DNA of 17,817 nucleotides from Bacteroides sp. (GTDB lineage: Bacteria > Bacteroidota > Bacteroidia > Bacteroidales > Bacteroidaceae), in contig DXLO01000037.1 of NCBI GenBank assembly GCA_019414665.1, positions 1 to 17,817 of the forward strand. Reading direction: 5' to 3'. The position numbers and the translations under genes are program-made. The notes beneath the pieces are model-generated. The model worked only from the letters and a program-made list of their open reading frames with translations, did no database searches and was not told the DNA's origin. Each line of letters begins with the position of its first letter. The first letter of the stretch is position 1. Of this stretch, positions 7,646-14,555 are shown piece by piece.

Positions 7646-8020
7646 TTATGGGCTTTTGTCTTCTGCTTTGCTGCTGTTCTGTTCAGATGATGGATAAAAA
7701 ACTTTTCGCCGTTCTTTGAGTACGGAATCTTGCATTTCAGTTGCTGTTCGTTGCACTGGCTGATGACGGTACACTACAGAAATGCGGTAAATGTTCCATA
7801 CCAGTCCACCTAAGACAAAAGCAAAAACGATGAACAGAAACAAATTCCGGTGCATGTTGGCAAATCCCTGTACTTTGGCTGCCGCCTTGTCTATTCTGGT
7901 TGCCTTGGCAAATTTGCGTCCGGCTTCAACGTCACGCTCATAGCGTTCCTTGTATTGCGGATCATTCTTGTCCGGCATTTTCTCGCCGAACAGCATCCGT
8001 CTGAATCCTTTGATGTTCAT
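7646..8020 (-). CDS. Single-helix inner-membrane protein in the TraL position
   Basis: A 124-residue protein with a basic, charged N-terminal half, one clear membrane helix (about residues 59-80) and a hydrophilic tail ending in SSKAEDKSP, predicted as cytoplasm-in and periplasm-out. It sits between TraK and the TraM region, 11 nt after the traK stop, exactly where CTnDOT-type operons have TraL, also a small one-helix protein. I cannot see convincing sequence identity to TraL, so it is a positional analogue. It probably belongs to the inner-membrane part of the mating apparatus. Confidence 0.65.
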   Translation of the reverse strand: MNIKGFRRMLFGEKMPDKNDPQYKERYERDVEAGRKFAKATRIDKAAAKVQGFANMHRNLFLFIVFAFVLGGLVWNIYRISVVYRHQPVQRTATEMQDSVLKERRKVFYPSSEQNSSKAEDKSP

Positions 8021-8031
8021 AGTCTTGTTCT

Positions 8032-8646
8032 TTAATAGTTTATTTTGGTTTTCTGTTCTATGTCTTTGTTAAGCAGCGTGCGCCAGTTGGTGATGAGCAA
8101 TCCGTGGGGGTTGTTGTCGGTTCTCGGCACTCTTTTCAATTGGCCTGCCGTCACCAGTTCACGCATCAGAATGCTGCTGCGGCGTTCAATACGTTGTCTG
8201 CCATAGTAGGTGAACTCCATTTTCTCCTTGTCAAAGGCTATGCTGTCACAGAAAATGGAAAATACGGCACTTGTACCCAGAATATTGGAATAGAACCCTT
8301 TTTCCTTTAGTGTATTGTACTGTGCAAGTCCTGTTTCATCCACCAGATACATGGCTTTTTCCATCGTGTATCGGATGTATTTGTCATCCGGTGCCAGTGT
8401 AAAGAAATAATGGTGGAACATTTCCACATGGCTTCTGGCTTCTACGTCCAGCGTTTCGTCCATGGTCGTGCGGTTTACAAGTATGGGGACGTTTCCGTCT
8501 AGCACATACACTTTTTTCTGGGCGTCAGTAACCATGGTACGGGCTGTCCAGATGCTCGACACACTGATGATGATACATCCTATGAGGAAAGCGGTACAGA
8601 TTATACCTACCAGTTTTATTTTGTTTTCTAAGTTCTTTATTACCAT
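8032..8646 (-). CDS. traK: Conjugative transposon protein TraK (VirB8-like)
   Basis: A 204-residue protein with one N-terminal membrane helix (about residues 12-34) followed by a periplasmic domain. It fits the Bacteroidetes TraK family in length, topology, the VEMFHHYFFTLAPDD segment and a C-terminal end rich in basic and polar residues. VirB8-like proteins organise assembly of the inner-membrane complex and contact the VirB9/VirB10-like partners (here TraN and TraM). The gene lies 11 nt after the stop of the 128-residue gene and 11 nt before the TraL-position gene, consistent with co-translation in the operon. Confidence 0.9.
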   Translation of the reverse strand: MVIKNLENKIKLVGIICTAFLIGCIIISVSSIWTARTMVTDAQKKVYVLDGNVPILVNRTTMDETLDVEARSHVEMFHHYFFTLAPDDKYIRYTMEKAMYLVDETGLAQYNTLKEKGFYSNILGTSAVFSIFCDSIAFDKEKMEFTYYGRQRIERRSSILMRELVTAGQLKRVPRTDNNPHGLLITNWRTLLNKDIEQKTKINY

Positions 8647-8657
8647 AATTTTTTTAT

Positions 8658-9044
8658 TTAGTTGTTCAATGTCCTCATATATTCTGCATGAAGCATTGGT
8701 ATGAGGGTTAAGCGCAGTTCCGGCAACAGCCGTTCAAATTCTTTAGCGAAATATTTGACGTCATGCCCAAGGAGGATAACTTGTACAAATACCCACCAGA
8801 TTCCTTCTCTGCGTTTCTTGGAGTTTTTTTTCAGTTTGGCACGGTGCAGTCTGTACACTAGATAATCTACTACCGGTACGACATATCTGTCGTCACGCCC
8901 GAAGCATTCATCCAGTTCCTCATATTTCAGATCATACGGGTAATTGTTCAATATATATCTGGCTATTTCGGTAGTACGCTTTTGCGCAAAGCTCATGAAT
9001 GCTTCATCTTCCAGCCATTTTTCAATTTTCTCTTTGCCTTTCAT
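8658..9044 (-). CDS. Unknown 128-residue helical protein between TraJ and TraK
   Basis: I do not recognise this protein. It has no signal peptide. It looks mostly alpha-helical, with a strongly basic patch (about residues 68-79, RAKLKKNSKKRR) directly before a short hydrophobic stretch (82-92, IWWVFVQVILL) that is too short for a confident membrane helix but could associate with the membrane. The C-terminal third is again helical and charged. GAAGG lies just before the ATG. It is placed between traJ and traK, which are normally adjacent in Bacteroidetes elements, and is spaced tightly on both sides (21 and 11 nt). It is therefore probably an expressed operon member. A role at the inner membrane or as a cytoplasmic accessory is only a guess. 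Confidence 0.7.
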   Translation of the reverse strand: MKGKEKIEKWLEDEAFMSFAQKRTTEIARYILNNYPYDLKYEELDECFGRDDRYVVPVVDYLVYRLHRAKLKKNSKKRREGIWWVFVQVILLGHDVKYFAKEFERLLPELRLTLIPMLHAEYMRTLNN

Positions 9045-9065
9045 ACCTTCTGTTGATATATTGTT

Positions 9066-10199
9066 TTATCTCATTATTCCTCCTACGGCTCCGGTTGCCG
9101 TCATCTTGGCCTGTTGGGCAACCCCTTCTCCGAAGTTTCGGGTAGAGAATGCCGTATCGCCTTCTGGAATCATCCATGCCGCAAGGTCGGGTACCAGATT
9201 AAGGCACTTGAGCGCCACGATACTTGCTGCCATCAGATAGCCGGCAGAGAAGAACGAGTTCTGCAGGTAGGCTGCCATAGTCTGTTCGCTTGCGGTTATC
9301 GCCGTCAGGTTCTCCACCTGGATACACAGTACAATGTCAAACAGCAACAGAACGTAGAAACCCACGAAGTACAGCATTGCTCCGTAGAAGTGTACGGTCA
9401 GATATCTGGTCAGCCATTTGGCCCAGGCACCTTCCCACTTCGGCAGGAGAGAGAATGCCCATTGTATTGGACCGAAAATGGTCAGCATTCCCAGCAGGAT
9501 CTGCTGGCAATATATCGTCGCCCACCATCCAATACGAAAAACGATTAGGGCAATTAGCATGATGATTTTATCAATCCCCACGATTACACCCGAGGTCAGT
9601 GAGGTAAACCACAGCTTGGCTGCATCCTTTTCCATTCCTGTCACTTCGTCCACACCGGTCTGTTCCATTGTTGCCTCTATCAGTCCGGGGTCCGAGGTTC
9701 CTGTATGGGCCACATCCGCCTGAGCCTGCAGGCTGGTATATAGTGTGTCGCGCACGTATATCAGTTCCTGCACTTCCGCAAACTTGTCTGATATTTGGGT
9801 GGCTTCCGCTTCATAGAGGTCATGTGTGTACGAGCCGATACAGTTGGGTATGTAGGACAGGAAGTCCAGAAAACACCAGCTGTTCCCGCTGTTAGCCATT
9901 CCCGTGTCTGCCGGAGGATACCACCAGCACAGTACGACAGAAATAGCAAGAGGCCGGAACAGTTTCATCACATCCAGAGGTTCGTGTTTTACCATCATTT
10001 TGTAAGTCATTCCGGCTGCCATAACAAGAGAAAACAGGGCTGCCAGTGCCATGCACATTTGTAGAATCCACCAGAAAGGGCCTTGTGATCCGGTGAAGGT
10101 CGCGTCTGTTAGAAATTCATTCGTCTGGAATATCACGTCATCTATTTCCTCTTCGAGAATATTGATGCCGAAATCCGATAGTATGTTTCCGTCTGCCAT
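9066..10199 (-). CDS. traJ: Conjugative transposon protein TraJ (VirB6-like)
   Basis: A 377-residue polytopic inner-membrane protein with hydrophobic segments at about residues 42-64, 82-94, 205-251, 268-293 and 318-335, and a soluble loop around 110-195. The first segment follows FWWILQMCM, and the later core GMLTIFGPIQWAFSLLP and the region LVPDLAAWMIPEG match the TraJ family, the VirB6-like channel component of Bacteroidetes mating systems. A strong AAGGAGG precedes the ATG, supporting this start. It follows the 257-residue exported protein by 18 nt. The C-terminal tail is rich in Gly, Ala and Thr, as usual for the family. Confidence 0.92.
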   Translation of the reverse strand: MADGNILSDFGINILEEEIDDVIFQTNEFLTDATFTGSQGPFWWILQMCMALAALFSLVMAAGMTYKMMVKHEPLDVMKLFRPLAISVVLCWWYPPADTGMANSGNSWCFLDFLSYIPNCIGSYTHDLYEAEATQISDKFAEVQELIYVRDTLYTSLQAQADVAHTGTSDPGLIEATMEQTGVDEVTGMEKDAAKLWFTSLTSGVIVGIDKIIMLIALIVFRIGWWATIYCQQILLGMLTIFGPIQWAFSLLPKWEGAWAKWLTRYLTVHFYGAMLYFVGFYVLLLFDIVLCIQVENLTAITASEQTMAAYLQNSFFSAGYLMAASIVALKCLNLVPDLAAWMIPEGDTAFSTRNFGEGVAQQAKMTATGAVGGIMR

Positions 10200-10204
10200 T
10201 TGTT

Positions 10205-10211
10205 CCTCCTT
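10205..10211 (-). promoter_or_regulatory. Strong ribosome-binding site for traJ
   Basis: On the minus strand this is AAGGAGG, 5 nt before the traJ ATG at 10199. Full Shine-Dalgarno matches are uncommon in Bacteroidetes, so it fixes the start and suggests high translation of this channel subunit. Confidence 0.65.
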
Positions 10212-10217
10212 TCCCTC

Positions 10218-10991
10218 TTATCTGTTTACTGTTTCTTCTCCGTCACCGCCTTGTGTGCCGCCCGCACCCTGCGAGCCGCGGACGGCAAAGCGCGACTCGT
10301 TCCATCGGTTCATCGCTTCCCGGGCTATGCTTCCTTTCTCGGGAGTTCGGCCCACATCTTCCGCATTCAGAAGCTCACTTGCCAGCGAAGCGTTCTGTCG
10401 CTTGGCCAGGTAGCATACAAGTATCTCGTTCTGTCGTGCCACGTCCTCATAGATGCGCAGGTATTCCTTCTTGCGCTGGGCGTTGGGCATGTAGGCATCC
10501 CGTGTGGCGTTTATGGCACATTCATAGATTTGATAGTACTCTGTCCACCTTTCTCTGTCGTCGGTGGTACCGCCGGCAGTCAGGATGCGGTCGATGTTTC
10601 GCTTGAAGCGTTCCATCTGTCCGTTTATTTTGTCTCCTTCAGCCTGCCATGCAAGGTCTATCTGTCGGTCGGCTACGTTCAGGGCCTCTATTTCTGCACG
10701 CTTTACCAGTGCGGAATCTATTGCTTCCGCATCGTCCACCTGACCGTAAAGGTTGGCTCCTGCGATTGTGCGGAAAGACAGCTTGTTTTTTGTGGCTGCC
10801 GTCTTCTTGTAGTTATTGTGCAGCGCCCAGTAATATAATTCGGGAGTGAGCGCACCCGTACCGGTTTCCATTACTGTAATCTGGTTCTGCTTGGGAGAGT
10901 CATGGTTGTAGGTCGCATACTGTGCATGGGCCATTGTAGCCTGAACGGCTATCACGGCAAGCAGTGTTAATGTTTTTGAGGTCTGTTTCAT
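10218..10991 (-). CDS. Exported 257-residue conjugation-operon protein (possibly DUF5045)
   Basis: I start this protein at the ATG at 10991, 19 nt after the preceding stop, because it gives a proper signal peptide with cleavage after MAHA, before Gln24. The longer reading would put a hydrophilic extension before it. The mature protein is helical and charged, with a C-terminal low-complexity stretch rich in Gly and Gln. Its position between a TraI/DUF4141-like gene and traJ is where I recall a DUF5045 protein in Bacteroides elements, but I cannot confirm the match. It is presumably periplasmic and part of the mating apparatus. Its function is unknown. Confidence 0.78.
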   Translation of the reverse strand: MKQTSKTLTLLAVIAVQATMAHAQYATYNHDSPKQNQITVMETGTGALTPELYYWALHNNYKKTAATKNKLSFRTIAGANLYGQVDDAEAIDSALVKRAEIEALNVADRQIDLAWQAEGDKINGQMERFKRNIDRILTAGGTTDDRERWTEYYQIYECAINATRDAYMPNAQRKKEYLRIYEDVARQNEILVCYLAKRQNASLASELLNAEDVGRTPEKGSIAREAMNRWNESRFAVRGSQGAGGTQGGDGEETVNR

Positions 10992-11010
10992 GTCTTTTTT
11001 GTTTTTATCG

Positions 11011-11736
11011 TTAATAATCCAGACGACCGGCACCGCGCCAGCGGCCGAAGGCACCGTCTATGATTTCCTGTTTGGTTCTTTCTCTGTATATCTTCGCTTT
11101 CCAGTAGCCGATTCTTACCTGAATGTATCTCCAGGTCTCTATGTAGGCCTGGTTCAGATGACGCTCGATGTCATCCAGTGAGCGGTTCACCGATTCAAGT
11201 ACCATTAGCAGGTCGGCGGTCGAGCAGGCGGCGGCTCCCGTTGCATAAAGCACAAGGTCACTTACCGACTTGTACAGCTGTTCTCCGTCATGAGCAATAT
11301 CCCGTATGGCTCTTTCGTTAATACTGATTATCAGCAGATCCGACGGATCTACACGCCCATGCTGCAGTATCTTTTCGTTATATGCTCCCAGCATGTCCTT
11401 GTAGTCACTTATTCGGTCGCTCACCGTGTTGTAGGTGTTCTTTACATTCAGCACCGTCCGCAGCGACTGGTACATCACGTCAATCACATCAAAAGCCCGG
11501 GTATAACGGTCCAGATCTATATTCAGTTCCTTGTAATTGCCTACCTCGTCCCGGCTGTATTCATGCAGCAGCTTGTTGCTGTATTCCAGCGTACTGCGTG
11601 CCAGTAACAGACTGCGTTGTTTCTTGTGGTCGTTGATGTAGGCTTCTACCGATACGATGTCAAAAGTCCATTGGGCTTTTGCAGCATCCGGCAGAAGGGT
11701 AATCAGCAACAGACCGATAATCAGATATTGTTTCAT
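11011..11736 (-). CDS. TraI-like exported protein (DUF4141-like)
   Basis: A 241-residue exported protein starting at the ATG at 11736, with signal peptide cleavage after AKA, before Gln22-Trp23. The mature part is almost entirely helical. The AQW start, the length, the C-terminal helices with WRYIQVRIGYWKAK, and the position between the VirB4 region and TraJ resemble Bacteroidetes TraI/DUF4141, proposed to be a periplasmic VirB5-like component. Sequence similarity is modest by eye, so no symbol is given. The start ATG overlaps the TGA of the 845-residue gene (ATGA) and is preceded by a strong AAGGAGGT, so translation of the two genes is coupled. It is not the relaxase that carries the name TraI in F-like plasmids. 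Confidence 0.72.
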   Translation of the reverse strand: MKQYLIIGLLLITLLPDAAKAQWTFDIVSVEAYINDHKKQRSLLLARSTLEYSNKLLHEYSRDEVGNYKELNIDLDRYTRAFDVIDVMYQSLRTVLNVKNTYNTVSDRISDYKDMLGAYNEKILQHGRVDPSDLLIISINERAIRDIAHDGEQLYKSVSDLVLYATGAAACSTADLLMVLESVNRSLDDIERHLNQAYIETWRYIQVRIGYWKAKIYRERTKQEIIDGAFGRWRGAGRLDY

Positions 11737-14270
11737 GGCTCTACCTCCTTTCTGCTTGTCCTTTCCGGAAGGTTTCTGGCATTCTCCACCCATCGTTCAT
11801 GGCATTCTTCCACCAGTGTCCGGCGGCGTCCCTCGTCCCAGTCAAGTGTAGGGGCGATATCCTTCAGTACGTCAATGATACTCCGTTTGTAGTGCATCAT
11901 CTTTTCCAGTGATACAAGGTCTGCATATATTTTCGTAATGCGCGAATCCACTTCTCTGGCTATCTCCAGACGGTCACTCGACCAGAGCAGATGATATACC
12001 TCTCCGGTAGGCGTCTCTTCCAGCGGAGGAGTTTTCATGTATTCTGTCGTAATCTTGCACGACGGATACTGGCGGGCAATTTCCGCTATGCGGTCATTCA
12101 CCAGCTTCGTCTTTTCCGCATCCGACATGCCCGGATCCAGAGTGATTACTTCGGCCACATGGGTATCCGTGTACTCCGAGGTCAGTTCCCAACTTATCTG
12201 TACGATAGCGCGGTGTATCTTGATGCCGAGAAAATATTTCGGCTTTCTGGCTATGGATACCGTTGCCCGGAATGTGATTACCCCGTCAATGTTGGGCATG
12301 GTGGCCTTACGGACAAATGTATATCCATTCCATGAGCCGCTATCCTCCCAGCTGAGTCCATAGGTGGTCTTGCAGTCTTGCATGATTGCCGGGATGCGGT
12401 AATAGTCATCCGTAGCTACCGAATTGTCCTCTGCGGCATCGGCCTTGGCCTGTTCATATTCCGTCAGTTTCCGTTCCCATTCGGAAAGTTCCGCCTTTAG
12501 TTTGTCTATCTGCGTCTTGTTCGCATTGTATTGCTGGCGGAGCACGGCAGCTTCTTCCACACTGGCTTCCGAAATCTTTTTCAGCAGTATGGCATTCTCG
12601 TCCTCCAGTGCCTTTATTTGTGCTTCAAGCGATGCTTTCCTGTTTTGCGCTTCCTGAATCATGCCGTCCAGTTCCGAGAGATCCAACTCGTCGTCCGTCA
12701 CCGTGGTCTGCATCGAGCATTCCTTGGTATGGGCGTTCGGCGATTTTCCGCACTTGCGGCATTTGTACTGTGTACTGCCTTGTCCTAGTGTTACCCCGTC
12801 CGAGCATGTTACGCTGATGGTCACGCTTTCGCATCCCTGCAGCTTCACTTCATCCGTGGCCTGGTAGTAGTTCCTACCGTCCGATGCTATATAATAGGTA
12901 TAGCCGTCCTCGTTTTCGTTGAACTCCGACAGCCGTGCGTTCAGTTGTGCCTTGAAGGTATTCAGGTCCATCGAGTAGGAGTCGAACACCTCTTCATATA
13001 CAATTTCCTCGTGGTTCCAGCTTTTCTTTACATGTATCTCATAGGCATAGGCTTTCTTGGTCTGTTTGCCGCCACGACTGATAATGTAGCTCTTCATCCA
13101 GTAGTTTATACTGTAGTTGTATCCGTCATTCTGCCTGTTGAGCTGTTCCACACGGTCTCTCGACCATCCCGCATACCGTTCTGAGTTGGCCAGTGCCTGT
13201 TCTCTCTGCGAAGCGTCCGGGTAGAATCCGGCATCCGTGGTGGCAAAGCGTGTCCATTCACCACCGTTGAGGATGCTGTTGTCGTCTGTGGGAGGATAGT
13301 AGTCACACAGTACGGTGCTTCCCTGGTCGCGGCGGGCTATATACCAACGCTGGGTATAATAGGTGCCGGCCGTTTCATCCAGATAGTCTGATATCCACTG
13401 GGTAAGGTTATAGTTGCTGATGTCAAAGAGACCGGCCACGTTGTCCGGACCGCCCACCATATCAATCAGCAGTCCGCCGGCATCCTGTTCGGCGCGTTCC
13501 ATCAGTCCACCGTAATGGTCGTACAGGTTGAAGATTTCCTCCACCTTTCCGTTCATCAGGTTGTGAAATGCACTTTCCTGCAGCAGGGCTTCTCCCAGAT
13601 TGGCTGTACCGGCTGTGGCAAGTCCGACTCCCAGATTGTACAGGTTGTCTATATCCTGACGTAGGTTTTCCTTGGTGAAGTTACCCGGAACACTGGCCAG
13701 ATCGTCCAGCATACGCTGCCAGTCAATGTTACCAATTTCCGACAGTCTCAGAAGCGGAGCTATTTCCTCGCTGATTTTCAGGAAAGTGATATCCGAAAAG
13801 GTTAGTGAACTGTTGGTCACGATGCTCTCAAACTGCATACACAGGTTTTTCGTGTCGTCGCATACCTTCATCAGATAGCTGCCCCAGTAGATGGCCGTTT
13901 GTGGCGAATGGAGCATCTGTTTGGCTACAACCACAATTTTGGGCATGATTTTTTCTGCCACCATGCGGTAGATACGGCGGTAATAGTAGTTTTCCGTACT
14001 GCTGCACCAGATTCCCAGATCCGTGAAAGCCTTGTGTTGAAGAAATTTCGACGCAAATATTCCGGCAGCGGCCACTTCCGCGGCGTTGTAGTGCTTCAGT
14101 ATATTGTCCACCTGTTCACCGTAATAGCCCTCCGCTACGGCTTCCGTACCGAATGCGGCCGCCATGGCAGCTACGGTACGTGCATCGTAGTTCACGCTGT
14201 AATACTGGGCATGTACGGGTCGGGTGACAGCCAGCAGTAGTATTGTTATGATAAGTGACAGGTGTTTCAT
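11733..14270 (-). CDS. Large exported protein with CCHC cluster and coiled coil, unrecognised
   Basis: I do not recognise this 845-residue protein. It has a clean signal peptide with cleavage after VHA, before Gln22, so it should be exported to the periplasm or surface. By eye there is a helical, alanine-rich N-terminal part (about 23-300). A middle part (about 300-500) is rich in Tyr, Ser, Asn and Asp. A compact cluster C504-x2-C507-x6-H514-x3-C518, resembling a zinc-binding site, has Cys480 and Cys489 just before it. A long charged coiled coil follows (about 530-612), then a mixed region (about 620-770) and a helical C-terminus. The start is 15 nt after the alpha-CTD-like gene, and the end overlaps the TraI-like start. 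The setting among TraG, TraI and TraJ suggests a mating-apparatus or surface role, which is inference. Confidence 0.8.
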   Translation of the reverse strand: MKHLSLIITILLLAVTRPVHAQYYSVNYDARTVAAMAAAFGTEAVAEGYYGEQVDNILKHYNAAEVAAAGIFASKFLQHKAFTDLGIWCSSTENYYYRRIYRMVAEKIMPKIVVVAKQMLHSPQTAIYWGSYLMKVCDDTKNLCMQFESIVTNSSLTFSDITFLKISEEIAPLLRLSEIGNIDWQRMLDDLASVPGNFTKENLRQDIDNLYNLGVGLATAGTANLGEALLQESAFHNLMNGKVEEIFNLYDHYGGLMERAEQDAGGLLIDMVGGPDNVAGLFDISNYNLTQWISDYLDETAGTYYTQRWYIARRDQGSTVLCDYYPPTDDNSILNGGEWTRFATTDAGFYPDASQREQALANSERYAGWSRDRVEQLNRQNDGYNYSINYWMKSYIISRGGKQTKKAYAYEIHVKKSWNHEEIVYEEVFDSYSMDLNTFKAQLNARLSEFNENEDGYTYYIASDGRNYYQATDEVKLQGCESVTISVTCSDGVTLGQGSTQYKCRKCGKSPNAHTKECSMQTTVTDDELDLSELDGMIQEAQNRKASLEAQIKALEDENAILLKKISEASVEEAAVLRQQYNANKTQIDKLKAELSEWERKLTEYEQAKADAAEDNSVATDDYYRIPAIMQDCKTTYGLSWEDSGSWNGYTFVRKATMPNIDGVITFRATVSIARKPKYFLGIKIHRAIVQISWELTSEYTDTHVAEVITLDPGMSDAEKTKLVNDRIAEIARQYPSCKITTEYMKTPPLEETPTGEVYHLLWSSDRLEIAREVDSRITKIYADLVSLEKMMHYKRSIIDVLKDIAPTLDWDEGRRRTLVEECHERWVENARNLPERTSRKEVEP
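11743..11750 (-). promoter_or_regulatory. Strong ribosome-binding site for the TraI-like gene
   Basis: On the minus strand these bases are AAGGAGGT, 6 nt before the ATG at 11736, within the last codons of the 845-residue gene. This decides the start over the upstream in-frame ATG at 11793 and indicates independent re-initiation in addition to the ATGA overlap. Confidence 0.65.
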
Positions 14271-14285
14271 TTATGATTGTTTTTG

Positions 14286-14555
14286 CTATAGGTTGCTCCA
14301 ATAAATGGTATCATACACGTTGATTTCCTCTTGGCTCATGCCGGTATGCAGACCTTTTTCGGCAAGCATATCCTTTATGGCCTGCAGGTTCTTTCCTTTG
14401 ATAAAAGGAATACTTGAAAGCTCTTCCTCGGTTTTCCTGCACAAATCCTCTATGGTAACAATACCCGCCTGCATCAATGCCTTTCGGATAATCATATACG
14501 AACCTGTTGGAATGTACGTGTTTGAGATATACGTCTTTACATTCATTCTTTTCAT
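14286..14555 (-). CDS. Small protein resembling RNA polymerase alpha C-terminal domain
   Basis: An 89-residue protein without signal peptide or membrane helix. Its middle (about residues 25-73: AGIVTIEDLCRKTEEELSSI and KGKNLQAIKDMLAEKGLHTG) strongly resembles the helix-hairpin-helix of the RNA polymerase alpha-subunit C-terminal domain. In the E. coli protein the matching segments read IGDLVQRTEVELLKTPN and LTEIKDVLASRGLSLG. The residue corresponding to E. coli Arg265, central to UP-element binding, appears to be Ile here, and Lys298 appears to be kept, so DNA binding may be altered. The ATG overlaps the traG stop (ATGA), with a second ATG at 14546. The role is unknown: it could tune transcription of the operon or the host polymerase, or use the fold for another interaction. 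Confidence 0.78.
   Translation of the reverse strand: MKRMNVKTYISNTYIPTGSYMIIRKALMQAGIVTIEDLCRKTEEELSSIPFIKGKNLQAIKDMLAEKGLHTGMSQEEINVYDTIYWSNL

Noticed and set aside
10200..10838. A 212-codon plus-strand frame with hydrophobic stretches
   Set aside because: It is opposite the 257-residue exported protein gene. The hydrophobicity follows from the complement of charged helical codons.
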